DNA from: Trileptium ribeirensis
Lineage: Eukaryota; Nematoda; Enoplea; Enoplida; Thoracostomopsidae
DNA length: 64,000 nucleotides
Reading direction: 5' to 3'
NCBI GenBank assembly: GCA_030248225.1
Contig: JASANE010003666.1
Span: 1-64,000 of the forward strand
The notes beneath the pieces are model-generated. The model worked only from the letters and a program-made list of their open reading frames with translations. It made no database searches and was not told the DNA's origin. Below, piece after piece: positions 48,806 to 61,552 of the stretch. A program made the position numbers and the translations under genes. The first letter of the stretch is position 1, and each line of letters begins with the position of its first letter.

Positions 48806-50648
48806 CAGTGTTACACACATGTCGGATGTAAATTGTATATAGAATTCTACGACATGAACCCAAGATCGGTAGTATATATCTATCGCTTATAGAACATATA
48901 TGCTCAAGGTCCGAGGTCCCAGGGGAGGTGGCCGTGTGCTCGGGGTGGTGGAGGCCTTCGGGCACCATGGCGGTCACTCGGTCGGCGGGTAAGTGGAATG
49001 TGGTACGGTGCCTTCGGCGAGTATGGGTACGGCGCCTGAAGCGTCGCCAGGGTGGTTGGACCACTTCTCAAGGGGGTCTGGCTTGGCGCACAGCATCATA
49101 CATACTTAGCGTAACACAAATACGTGTACTCAAATTTCATATAATGCTATCACGCATTTATGCGTATATCTATAAAGTACACCTACATAGTAGTACATAA
49201 AGCTTTGGCTTAAAATTTCAGAAAGATTACGTTATACGCTTTAATCGCACAGCGCCCAGACTGAACGGGGGCTATATTATAAATTTACGAAATTATTTGA
49301 ATCTCAAGTTTTTTTTTAATTTTTGTCATTTTCCTTCAAATTAGCCAATTTCCAATACATTTATTGATGTCCGCGCGTGTGAAATTAGCGCGATTTATGC
49401 AACATCAGTATTAAAATATTATAATTTGTAGCCTTCACTTAATTGTATTATATATATATAATTTTAAAATAGCGCTAACTATATATTGTGTACATAATTT
49501 AGTGTACATAAAATAATAAAATTTACGACTCACACTACAATAATCTCAGATTAATATATTTTTTAATGTCGTGGTGTAATGACACGTTTTTGCATAAAGA
49601 GACTGAAAGCATACTCGATATTTAGTCGCGACATGTCGACTGTGCAACGATAATTATAAGCTGTCGCTATCAAATAATTCCGACAAAAAACTATACTTGC
49701 TCACGGTTTGAGGGTCGGGCGGGGGCCCATGGCCCTCAGAGGGTGGCGTTGGAGCCAGGTCAGGCGGTCGGCGGGAGTGGGGCGTGCGATAAACTCGGCG
49801 CCTATGGGTTCGGACTGTCAGAAGGTTGCCCCTATGAACATGTATGACGAATACAATCAATTTATTTGGTAGGTTTATAATAATGCGATATACCCGCACT
49901 TGTAAAAAGTGACGTCAGTGCAAAGGTACGCGATGTGGTGAAGAAGTTGATCTACAGCGACGCAATAAATTTTGAACTACGGTAGAAATGAGTTGAAAAT
50001 TTGCCATTTTCCATAATCTCGGATATATATAACTCTCAAGGTCAGCGCGAAATGGAGGGATCCTAAATAGTGCAACTCCGAGGTATCCGGGGGATCCGCC
50101 CGTCGGTGACAGGAGGTCGGCGGTATAGCATAGGCTTAGCCTAAGCTTTAGCTCCGAGGGGTGGGTTACAACGTCTCAGGGAATACTCCCTATGAGTATG
50201 CATGATGCTGAGGTTCCAAATCGAAAATAGCTAATTTCAACGTTACCGGTAAATTCCAACATGTATAAAAACTATTTGTTTATTAATATGAACAAACAGA
50301 CGAAACGACTAGCAGTTTAAAACAGATTCCAACTAAAACTGACTTCAAGTGTAAGTTTTGACACTCTAGCAGCATGACCCTGTTTGTAAGATGTAAATTT
50401 GGTGACACGCAAGACACCAAGGTGGTGTTCCTTAACACTTATCAGACCAGCACTGTAAGGGTTTAGGAGTTCTAGAGGTAACATCTGGGACTGGGCATGT
50501 GGTGATAAACTCGTCGCGATTATAACATGATCGTAAGCACCATAGCTTTGAAAAAGCTAGAATTTTCTGCAGCTGCTATTTTATTGTTGCGAAATAAGAA
50601 ATGGCGACTCCTCCAGCGTATTACGACGCATCAGCTCCTTAGTTGTGA

Positions 50649-50706
50649 CAACAATAGCAAATGCTAATATATTGCAACTGCAATATATTAGCATTTGCTA
50701 TTGTTG
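50649..50706. repeat. 58-bp perfect palindrome
   Basis: Half-sites of 28 bp are exact reverse complements around a 2-bp centre. The left-arm copy has one mismatch, so this is probably the ancestral or a corrected form. Confidence 0.96.
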
Positions 50707-51179
50707 GTGTTTGTGACTTAAATTTTCTATTGCTGCGACGGCCAATGTTACTGGCGGAAATGAAATGCATGCTATGCCGCTCTCGATATACTAAGCCTAA
50801 GCCTTAGTCTTAGCCTAAGATAAGGTCCATATATGAACCATGTTCTAAGCCTGAGACTAAGTCGGGGGCTACCACCCCGAACCCACCGCTCTAAGTTGTT
50901 CTTTGTTCTAACGTTATAACGTCCGTCCCCTAAAGATGACATGGGCCGCTGCGACAATAGCAAACAACGGAATGGTGAGCTTACAACGACACGTTACCTT
51001 CTCTGTTGTGGCAATAACTGTATTTGTCATTGCAGCTGCAATAAATATTGCATATGTTATTGTTAGTGTTATGCGTTTAAATGTTAAACGCCCTGACAAT
51101 ACCACTTTCATATGACATCGTCGTAGCAAAAAGTTACGCTGATCAATTCGTGCACGCACATCTCTGTGAACCACGCATT

Positions 51180-51740
51180 ACTCCAAGGTTTCAGGATTTT
51201 TACGGTCGACGAAACCAATTTACAAAATGTGCGTTTTTCTTTGTTGAATGATGTGTTGCGTGCAGGACATCAAGAATGTCATATATTGGTATTTCTGAAG
51301 GTTGGATGTAGCGATTTGATTTCCTTGAATCCAGCGTGCATATTTCAGTTGGTTTAAGGTCAACGAACCCGATTTTAGAATATAGTCTGTCTAAAGTTAT
51401 TTGGTTACGTATTGTGTACAGGCCATCAAGAATTGACTATATAGTGTTTTCAGGTAGGCTGAATACGATGGTTTTTTATCTAGAGTCCAGCACAGGTATC
51501 TTATGCCGTTTCAGACGTTTTCATTGGGTTTTGTGTCAATGAATCTGATTTCCAGAAAATAATATGTATTTATGCACGTATTGCGTGCACGTCATCAAAA
51601 ATTGTTTATATAGGTTTTCAGGTAGGCTGAACACGATGGTTTGGTTATCTAGAGACCAGCACAAATACTTGGTGCGTTGTCAGTTGATTTCGATGGGTTT
51701 AGGGTCGGTGAAGTTTAAGGATTTTCAATATATTCAAGTT
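51180..51740. repeat. degenerate ~170-bp tandem repeat, right arm
   Basis: Mirror of 38985-39545, with the gtaggctgaa..acgatggtt landmark twice. Confidence 0.75.
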
Positions 51741-54717
51741 TCAAGAGGTTTTATTGTCTAAATAAAACACAACCTGTTACAGGTTATCAAACAAAATGAT
51801 AACTTATAAAACAACGCTCGCTCCGTTTCGCACTCGTTTGCGAGACACTAGTGTTATTAGGCAACAAAAATATGCACAGTAATTTTGATATCGTTGCTTA
51901 AGACTCTTAAAGTATCTGTTGGATGTTCCTACGGGTCTTTTCGTTAATACACCCAGGCCGAAATTGATTATTTATCAAGATACAGCAAATTGTATTCTGA
52001 TCGATTGTTGATTGTAACAGTAGTTGGAATAATATCTGTAGTCGCATGCTTTAAATCACTTTTTTGCGATTGTATGGCCAGTTTGCGTTATGCAGAAAAC
52101 TAATTTTGTGTTATTAAGCAAATAAAATATACACGATAATTGGGATCTCGTCGCCTAAGACTATTCAGGTGTGAGTTAAATGTTTCTACGGGTCTTTTCG
52201 GTTATACTTTTCGGTTGCGTTCAAATGTTCAAATTCTTAGCTCACAATCAGAAAGCATCCTTTTTGCATTCTTGGCGAATTTGAACCCGCTGTTCATCTT
52301 TGCATCGATATTCCTGTAACCAATCATCGTCAAAAATGTTTAACTTGAAAATTTTTGAACTAAAAGTTTTTTCTCAAATCTTAAAGCATCTCAATGCTCT
52401 GTTCATTTCCATTACAAGTGAAAGACAAATTTTGGGTGAAGATGGACATAATTTTAAGATGAATATGTGTCTTCTTGGAAACGTTTACTTTGGTGACCTC
52501 ATCTAGTAGCCTAAGGAAAATAATAGTATTTTCAAAAATATATATTGTTGTTATCTACAGTAAGTATACCGAGCAAGAGTCAGGTCGAAATGCACGGTCA
52601 TTTCTGGCGTATACTGTAGTTAGTAATCGAAAAAAACTGTGATGATTTTGTTTGCTACATGCAATAAAATACATTTGTTTCTGTTTTGTGCTTCAAACAT
52701 TCTTCATTTAAAATTTTCTTAATTAGTTAAATGTGTTGTTTGCTTTCAGGCCTAATCCATTCGCTAAGTGCCCTGCTGGAACACGGAACTGAACAGATAC
52801 GCGCATTGGCTGATATTTGTCTTGAGCTAGTTGCAGTAAATATGATGTATACTAAAATTATTTAAATTAGCATTGGGTATGCATTGAGCCTCGGACAAGG
52901 TTGTAGCAGTCGAAATTGACTTTGAAATTGAGCTAAACTAAAACGGAAAAACAATATCGATAGAAGCAGAAATATTCAAGTCTGTGTGAAGATGATTACG
53001 TTAGCGGTAATTAAAAAAGTTTTACGTCGAGTGTTTTTGCGTTTTACCGAAGAATTTCGAAAACAAACGGCATCATGACAACGTCCATTTTCAATCCAGC
53101 GGCTGTATATTGCAGTGCGTATTACCAGTAGATGAATTGCATATGCAATAAAACGTAAAATTGTACACATTATGAGTGCTGACGTGTGTTCTACCTTTTT
53201 AATCAAGAATAGGTTTGGTCTTTCACAGAGTTACAGTTACGGTAGAAATATAAGCAAATTTGAGAAGTTGGCGAATAGCACTTGAACAATAAAAATTTGC
53301 TTACAGACGAATCCATGATGTCAATCCTTTGCTTTTATTTTATTTTGGTAATTGCATATAGAAGCGCTCTGCTGCAACCTACCCAATTTATATTGGTATC
53401 AGAAGAATTTTGGTGAAAAATGTATACCTGCATAATATGTATTTTCTGTGCAATTACTGCATTGTCGCTTTAAATTTGCTTATAATTTTGGTAGTGGTTT
53501 TCAGCAAAGATGGCACGGAAGACCGTTAGATTTATTTATTCAGGCCCCGTTCAATGCAAAAAAACTGATGGAAACTAATATTTTTTCGATAGCTTGGCAA
53601 AAATCACATTGCTAGCAAGCGAAAATGTTTCAAGATAACTGATATTAAATTTGCTCGAAAACAACATTGTCTTTGCTTCGGTCGTTCTATATTTACAATT
53701 ATCTCAACAACAACAAGTTTATTTCATACATAGGTGTATACATGTAAAATTATATACAAAATAGGTAATGAATTCTGAGTGGAATGAGCGAAGCGAAGAA
53801 TTCTTACTGGCAGTGACAGTGGTGAAATTTGACAATGTTCGTATTGGGTTTTTAGGGTAACACGCGCAACTTAACTTTGGCTGGACGGATTGATTCGCGC
53901 GATAGCTATTATAAAGCTTGCAATGTCTAATTGATCCTTTATTTATGCGGGAAGCCCGATTTCAACATCTTCCCACCGAAAAACTAGGCCAAATGGGTAT
54001 GGTCCCAATGGGGCCCAAAAATCACGTTACTTATTGTGACTCGACAACCGGCGTAGATATCTGAGTCGAATTAGACTCATTTTGTGGAGCAGATAATGCT
54101 TTGCTATGTGGCCCTTTTAGGATGGTAGGATTTGGGTCAAAAGAGGTTCTAAAATTGGGTCCATGAGACCCTAAATACACGAAAATGGAAATATGTCAGA
54201 TTTGGTCTCATTTTGTGGAGCAGTTAATCCTCTGTGTGCTTGAACATTGGGACTGATATTAATCCTCTGTGTATTGGACATTGGGAGCACAATAATTGGG
54301 TATATCTTCTCAATTACTGAAAGCAAGATGTATGATAATCGGTGGCTTATAGCTGTGTACATCTCGCTAAATTACATATTCAACACTCAAAATTCACCAT
54401 CACGGCAATAAGACAAGCTACTAGTAAAATAAAGATACTATAGCTTCAGAAGCTGGTAAAACTGTCTATTCCAAGGTTTTAGAAGTTTGTATGAAACTTT
54501 AAATAACTGTCAAGGTTAACTTTTTAGCAGCCTATACTAAAAGTTTGACCATTTCGGTCGGATGCAAAAGAGACATCTTAGACATTTCCTTGCAAATTAT
54601 TTAATACGCCCATATTTCCACATGCAAAAGATTCTTTAAAATTTTGGTTTAAAAGTTTCAATGAGTGTCCTCATGTTAAACTGACATAATTTCTTTCAAA
54701 ATGTCTCTTAACATCCA
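51741..54717. other. right arm, unassigned sequence
   Basis: Counterpart of 36011-38984. The open frame matching left-arm 36890-37255 is broken here by a TAG (cattgctagcaag) and an insertion. No gene is recognised. Confidence 0.35.
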
Positions 54718-56690
54718 AACTTCTCCACTAAAACCTTTGAACGCCATCACGTGATCAGAATGACGTCCTAAGTTCTAAGGGTTCGATTTCAAAGTTTGTG
54801 ACTATGTTTATAACATGGTAGTTCAATACCAGCTCTTTTGTGCGACGGGAATAGTAACGATGAATCCTTTCAATGTTATCGATATTAGTAAGACATTCAG
54901 GTGACCAGACTAGTAATTCTACTATTGGACGAACATAACTTTTAAACAGAGTTAATTTGTTAAAAAGCGAAAGCGCAGCAACATATTACAAATACGATAA
55001 GCTTTATTTTTTATATTCCTGCAGTGAGTATTAATCTTTCAGATATTGTCACGCCTAAATCTTTCACTATTGCAGCGGGCTTCTTTAAGCGTGTACTTAT
55101 GCCGTATATTTTTCCCCAAAATGAAAAACATGAATTTTGTTTAAATCGCAATTTAAGCCCGTTTTCTGTTGACCAAGTTTCAATGTACACTAGTGCATCG
55201 CTCATGTGTTATATTGCTTGCTCATGTCGTCACGGAGAAAACTTTACATAATATATAATTTTAGGTCGTCTGCAAAATTTATTTCTGTTAAATTATAGAA
55301 ACGGCACAACAGCATATTCATTTATAAATATCAACAATTATAATTTGGGTTCCGAACCGCTGTCTTGGGATACCACCTGATTTCACTGGATGGCAATGTG
55401 AACTTTTATCCTTTACCGTTGAACTACCGATTTGAGAAAAAACTTGTTAATCCAGATTAGGGATTAGGGATGTTCAATCATTTTAGGACTCTAAAATGTG
55501 GCAGTGTGAGAACGCTTCGACAAAAATCCGTGCCAGTGTTTAGAAATTATGTATTTGAATGTGGTTGATCAAAGCGTTATTGATAATTAGTTTTCTCCAT
55601 AACTTTGCAGCAGTTGGAGACCACTGATATTAGGGCGATAATTAAGTGAGTAGGCTGAATGACCCTTTTTATATAATCCAATGATGAACATAGTCATATG
55701 TTAGGACACACGCCATATACTAAGGATTATGCTCAAATATGCAGTCATGGAGTGAAAACTGCTATCTTTTATTTGTTACGAGAAAAACTTACAGCATTTA
55801 TTCGGTGAGTGACTGTATTTACTGCGGAGATTTCCAAGTTCATAATGAACAATTTGAAGGCTAAAAGTATGTAATCCGAAATAAGTTTGCCGACGGAAAG
55901 TTTCGCTTTGTAGAAATTGCGAGTTAGTTTCTGTTGCCAGTAGATTGATGTCATCAGTGAGAATGTTCCCATTTTCGTCGCGCAGATCGCTCACACCAAG
56001 CTTTTTGTAACAGCTGATATTAACGTACATATTTTGATATTTTCGCGTCGCCTTTTTCAATAACAGTTTTTCACGATTCTGATAGGAGCTGTACAATATT
56101 TTAGAAAGCTGTAAGCTGCCACATAATATACTCGGCGAAATTTTTAGTGACCTTTATTATTCGCCATAGTTTCGCTTAACTTTTAATGAGGCGAGTAATA
56201 TTATAATTCATTTCCCCTTACGGAAGTTATTTTGGGACAAAAATGTTGAATACAAAACATCGAAATATGAAAAGCAAACCATTTCTCAATTACAGAAAAC
56301 ATACTATATAAACACATTCCATTTTATAGACCATAAAGTTGGTCTACTTTGCTATAATCAACTTTTGCAATAGCCTCTACCGTGCGACTTGCACTTCCTG
56401 AAATGCAAAATTCTGCTGCAATATTGACGATGAAAAACGTTCGGAGTACTTGATTTCAAAAACCTTTGGAAGTCAGTTTGTAAGAATATTCAAGTCAAGT
56501 ATATTGTTTTCGCGTGTAGGGAAATGTTACAAGTTGTTAGAATTTTTACTGATATAGGCAGTTTGAAAGTCATTCGTATTCTGCTGTCGGAGGAAATGCA
56601 TGATTACTCCAATCGTTATTAGGAAAGTTCAAATCTCCCACCACGTTAGTAGGCCATTGGACACCGGATAACTAAACAACATTCTGAAAA
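54718..56690 (-). mobile_element. decayed CR1-like LINE in right arm
   Basis: Same LINE as at 34500-36010 but with the RT C-terminal part retained. After the FADD box come NGLKLRFKQNSCFSFWGK and IVKDLGVTISERL (about 55011-55205). Then LFKSYVRPIVE, LVWSPECLTNIDNIERI and further C-terminal pieces follow down to about 54720. All are in broken frames. The retained part shows that the left arm suffered a deletion, not the right arm an insertion. Confidence 0.82.
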
Positions 56691-56742
56691 TGACGTTTCT
56701 TAAGGCTCTATCGTTTATGAACGGGAATAAGGCTGGAAACAA

Positions 56743-58663
56743 ATGACAGCGGCAGATGCACTAAGTCATAAGCTATTTTCCGAAAGGTTTGATAATTCAC
56801 ACTCTTTATTCTTTGCGTTGTTGGGAAATAAACAGATCGTTTGACTCGGATCTCTAAACAAATTTCAGGAATGTCCCGAGGCAAAAGATGACGTTATCGC
56901 TCAGCGGTTTCAGTCCTACAACGGTGAATGGTTAGACATGATCGCAGATCCGCAACTCCTGTTGTCTTCTAGTCGATCACATGAGTTAACAAGTCCAGCG
57001 GAAAGCGAATCCAAAGCAAGAGCAATGGGTATCGCTAAACGAGATAGTGTGTATAGCAGAGATGGGAGTAACCAATTTTTGATCACGGATGCTTCCGACT
57101 ATTTTAACGGTAAGTTGTGGCCAAAAAAGTTGGTTTGAGCCAAAAGCGCTTGAGTCCGAATACATTTTCCCAACATCAGTTACACCATTGGCGCAGTTAC
57201 GGACAGAAATGAGTCCACAAAAAACGAGCGCAAAGTTCTCTTATAAACGAACGTTACAACTTTTCGTTTGCGTTTGCATTCGAACGCAAAAGATTCGTTC
57301 TAAAATACGATAAATTTTGTTTACCTTTACATTCGTTTGTAGACCGTTGGAACATACGTTTGCGGTTACGTTCGTTCGCGTTCGTTTTTTATGCACTTAG
57401 TTTTGGCCGTGACTGTAGTTGAAATAGTCAATCGATTCTTGTGCTGTACACTATTACGATGTTTTAAAGTAATGCAGTTTATATTCTAATAAAAATGTTC
57501 TAGCAATCAGAGTTTCGAAATTGCTCAGAAACCATGATTTTTGTATTTCTGATATTGAATTGCAACAGCCAGAACTGGGCATACATAGACTACGCATTCC
57601 GACGTGTGATTGCAAACCAAATGTTGGTACCACAGTACCCTAATGATAAAGATATTTACAGTAATCTCCTCAATTGACTGTCACTTTACAACGGAGCGAG
57701 CAGGGAGTGAACAAAACCAAAATATAAAGTTTCATAATAGAAGTTTATTTTTCTACGAGCAAGAGTTGTGCGCAAACAACAAGCTAGCAGCGTCCGATTT
57801 CGGTGAGCACGGTGCAAAAGCAACGATTAGTGGTTTTGTATTCATTCACACCTTAACACTAGAACGAGGGCGGTGTCGAAAGCAACACAAAACAAAATTC
57901 TATATATGTTAACCTGTCTCACTGATAAATATATTTTTCATACTTCTAGACAATTATATATTTGTATTATGTTTGCTGCAATCAGATTTGTATTATGTTT
58001 GCTGCAATCAGCAGTATTTTTATTTGTATACGATATATAAAGAATTTCGAACGTGTTTACCTAGACTTATGGAAGTGTCGAAATCGACACCCTACAATGT
58101 AATCAAACGCAAGTGAGGAACCTGCCTTTCAATCAGTAATATTGTTCGAAAGTCACCCTATTTCGCTTGGAACCTGTTGGTCACCGAAAGCATGTTGAAA
58201 AAAGCAGGGAATATACGAGTAAAAATAGAAAATCAAATGACGAATTGTTTGATATTTCTATGGAAAAATTGGTGGCGTACATTACCGCGGAGTATGCCCG
58301 ACGTGTGGATGAAAAGAGTCATCCGGTTGAATTGTTGTGGAATATAGTGTACGTACTGTCACCCAGGAACAAAGTCATTGCCAAGGATGGCACTCAGCTG
58401 GATCCGCTGCACACTGCATAATTCAAAATTTACATACACAATGTAATCAAATGTAAGTGAGGAACCCGCCTTTCAATCAGTAATATTGTTCGCAAATCAC
58501 CCTATTTCGCTTAGAAGCTGTTGGTCACCGAAAGCATGTTGAAAAACGCAGGGAATATACGAGTAAAAATAGAAAATCAAATGACGAATTGTTTGATATT
58601 TCTATGGAAAAATTGGTGGCGTACATTGCCGCGGAGTATGCCCGACGTGTGGATGAAAAGAGT

Positions 58664-58697
<34 letters not shown>

Positions 58698-59249
58698 ATA
58701 AAAACAAACAAAAAAAAAAAAAAAAAAAACAAAAAAAAAACCATAAAAAAAAAACAAAACAAAAAAAAAAAAACAAAAAAAAAAAAAAAAAAAAAAAACA
58801 ACCCATCCGGTTGAATTCTTGTGGAATATAGTGTACGTACTGTCACCCAGGAACAAAGTCATTGCCAAGGATGGCACTCAGCTGGATCCGCTGCACACTG
58901 CATAATTCAAAATTTACATACACAATGTAATCAAATGTAAGTGAGGAACCCGCCTTTCAATCAGTAATATTGTTCGCAAATCACCCTATTTCGCTTAGAA
59001 GCTGTTGGTCACCGAAAGCATGTTGAAAAACGCAGGGAATATACGAGTAAAAATAGAAAATCAAATGACGAATTGTTTGATATTTCTATGGAAAAATTGG
59101 TGGCGTACATTGCCGCGGAGTATGCCCGACGTGTGGATGGAAAGAGTCATCCGGTTGAATTGTTGTGGAATATAGTGTACGTACTGTCACCCAGGAACAA
59201 AGTCATTGCCAAGGATGGCACTCAGCTGGATCCGCTGCACACTGCATAA
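56743..59249 (+). pseudogene. orphan three-exon gene, right-arm copy (one stop codon)
   Basis: Exon 1 is 56743-57109 (ATG; 367 bp), exon 2 is 57662-57802 (141 bp), and exon 3 is 58999-59249 using the third array unit (251 bp to a TAA). Borders: aacg|gtaagt, atatttacag|taatc, ttcg|gtgagc, tttcgcttag|aagc. Each intron falls after the first codon base and all phases agree, giving 252 codons. Seen in the product: ALSHKLFSERFDNSHSLFFA, QRFQSYNGEWLDMIADPQLL, SRSLFFYEQEL-like and MEKLVAYIAAEYARRV. Codon 34 is TGA where the left arm has CGA, a CpG transition. No signal peptide, membrane segment or known domain was recognised. It may be lineage-specific; expression is untested. Confidence 0.6.
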
Positions 59250-59868
59250 TTCAAAATTTACATACACAATGTAATCAAATGTAAGTGAGGAACCCGCCTT
59301 TCAATCAGTAATATTGTTCGCAAATCACCCTATTTCGCTTAGAAGCTGTTGGTCACCGAAAGCATGTTGAAAAAAGCAGAGAATATACGAGTAAAAATAG
59401 AAAATCAAATGACGAATTGTTTGATATTTCTATGGAAAAATTGGTGGCGTACATTGCCGCGCAGTATGCCCGACGTGCGGATGGAAAGAGTCATCCGGTT
59501 GAATTGTTGTGGAATATAGTGTACGTACTGTCACCCAGGAACAAAGTCATTGCCGAGGATGGCACTCAGCTGGATCCGCTGCACACTGCATAATTCAAAA
59601 TTTAATAACACAATGTAATCAAATGTAAGTGAGGAACCCGCCTTTCAATCAGTAATATTGTTCGCAAATCACCCTATTTCGCTTAGAAGCTGTTGGTCAC
59701 CGAAAGCATGTTGAAAAAAGCAGAGAATATACGAGTAAAAATAGAAAATGAAATGACGAATTGTTTGATATTTCTATGGAAAAATTGGTGGCGTACATTG
59801 CCGCGGAGTATGCCCGACGTGTGGATGAAAAGAGTCATCCGGTTGAATTGTTGTGGAATATAGTGTAC
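58154..59868 (+). repeat. 344-bp tandem array of the orphan gene's terminal exon, five copies
   Basis: Landmark caccctatttcgctt at 58154, 58498, 58982, 59326 and 59670: a period of 344 bp except where unit 2 has a 140-bp insertion. Units 2-5 keep the acceptor gcttag. Units 1, 3 and 4 keep an open frame of about 83 codons to TAA (LDPLHTA end). Unit 1 has lost the acceptor (gcttgg). Unit 5 is truncated at 59868. Differences are mostly single bases (E/Q, V/A, E/G), and the frame is kept despite them. Confidence 0.93.
58665..58804. repeat. 140-bp A-rich insertion in array unit 2
   Basis: Almost pure A runs broken by single c or t, inserted between agtc and atccggttg where other units are continuous. 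It breaks the exon frame. Lysine-rich and phenylalanine-rich open frames here are artefacts. It may be a simple-repeat expansion, a retrotransposed A tail or an assembly error. Confidence 0.9.
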
Positions 59869-61552
59869 GTATTGCGCTGTTATTTTTACTTATACAATGT
59901 CTTGACGATTTCAAGCAAATCAATATGTTGCCGTTTGATGATAAATCGGTGCGTTGTGAAACTGTAAAACAGGACAAGTTTATTCACATTTGAGAAGTTG
60001 TGACACGTTTGCTGAAAATTGTAGAAACGCTTATACCCATAACTATAATCTAATAAATTATATATGCTTCCTGAATTTTTACAAACTTAATTGAAAGACC
60101 AAAAAAGAAAAACATTTGTGCTGGTGCTCATATTCCTGTTATTCTACTCCTTTAGCTGCATTATGATTTTTTAATAAAACACAATCGTTTATCATTATTT
60201 CAGATTTCGATCGAAGCGAATAGTATATTTGGGTAATTATATCTTGGTGCACAGTTGAAGCCTTAAGCGGAAATGCCGACTTTTTATATTTAAACATTGT
60301 CTATTCATTGTACCTATTGTAATAGCTATTAATTTATTGTGACGTAAATCACCATATTGACCAAGCGAAGAGTATAACCAATGAGCTATCTTTAGGTTTA
60401 TCAAGGAACCTCGCAAAGTGAGCGAACAACGCACATATAAGCATACTTAACAACAAATATTTTGCACAACGCGATGCAATATGCGCTGATGCCAATTGGA
60501 ACAGTTGGGCATGAAAGTGTTGAGTTCGGTACCAGTTTATTTTATTTAGCCATGTACCATCTTAATTGCGGCACAAGGTACCACACGCTTGTGTCAGGAA
60601 CAGTATATGGTTATATTGATTCATACAACTTTTGTTTGTTTTCGATGTTCGATAGCTTTAGGTGCACAAAAATCATCCAAGCTATGGACGTTCTTCACTG
60701 TCTAATATTAATTTAAGCGAGGCTCTGTACCTACATTTTTATTATATATAATTGCTGTGATTGCTTTTTGATTGTATAACGATAACTAGTGAAATCGCAT
60801 CGTGCAAATTGGTTGAGCGAGACAGTTTTTTGATATCCAGGTATATATGTATTTCAACCGTATCCTAAACTATAACTATTTCCCTTGTCAGCTCCGAAAG
60901 TTCTATGTTAATTTTGAAGATCTATAATAGCTTTGCCCTTCTGAATCTACAACATTGCAGTTTCCATGTCGTTCGAACTGCATTAACGGGCTAACGATGC
61001 CGAAATCGGCTCAACATTTTTTAAAACAGTTTATTCAATATTGAAATGCTTAGGCTCGTTGAACAGAGCCACCGTACGACCAAGGTGCATTTATTATTAG
61101 TAAAAAAGACGTCTCAAAATATGGTTAAACTCAGCCCTCGGTTCGAATGATATATATAAAACTATAACATCTAGGAATTTTGGGAACCCCAAAAAATTTA
61201 TATTTGAAATTAAATGTATATTTTCTTAACCAGATCGTCGACTGAGTCGAATGGTATCGAAATTATTGGTGTATCATTAAAAGCAGACAATTGCAACCCG
61301 GTGGGCTAAAGAAAAATATCCCAAGGTAGGTTTAAGCACAAATTCCCACTTTCCCGGCTTCAGTTAAAAATGTTACTTGCCAAATTTTTAGTAAAGGTTA
61401 TAACATTACCGTCTTGTAGCTTAGAACAGTTTCAAGCTCAGGTTTCAACAAGTCTTGATTATCATCTGGTGTAAATACAATACCGGCAGCGTATATAGGT
61501 ACAAAACGTATTTTAGTTTAGCTGTGACATACATCTGTGTAATAACGGTACT
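59869..61552. other. no gene recognised
   Basis: A+T-rich sequence beyond the array. One plus-strand frame from an ATG at 60474 to 60716 (80 codons) has no known motif. Some sequence at 61140-61300 contains simple ta runs. Confidence 0.4.

Larger units (their letters stand above)
48389..51176. mobile_element. Harbinger-like non-autonomous DNA transposon, right arm
   Basis: A 2,788-bp mirror of 39550-42330 with the same terminal inverted repeats and TTA on both sides (48386-48388 and 51177-51179). It shares every internal landmark, so the nested insertion is older than the inverted duplication. Confidence 0.82.
46276..58512. repeat. right arm of giant inverted repeat
   Basis: A 12.2-kb reverse complement of 32655-44432. 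It is longer mainly because it keeps about 475 bp of LINE sequence (about 54718-55193) deleted from the left arm. At its outer end it passes directly into the 344-bp array. Confidence 0.95.

Noticed and set aside
32655..58512. Palindrome as a pure sequencing hairpin artefact
   Set aside because: The arms differ by scattered substitutions, a 475-bp deletion and different lesions in the orphan gene, which a hairpin read would not produce.
58521..58877. Lysine-rich (plus) and phenylalanine-rich (minus) proteins
   Set aside because: They are translations of the inserted A-run block fused to exon pieces in mixed frames.
58154..59868. CRISPR-like regular repetition
   Set aside because: The units are contiguous 344-bp tandem repeats with no unique spacers, in an animal genome.
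61120..61160. tRNA-like T-arm cggttcgaat
   Set aside because: No matching acceptor, D or anticodon stems in the flanking 70 bp.
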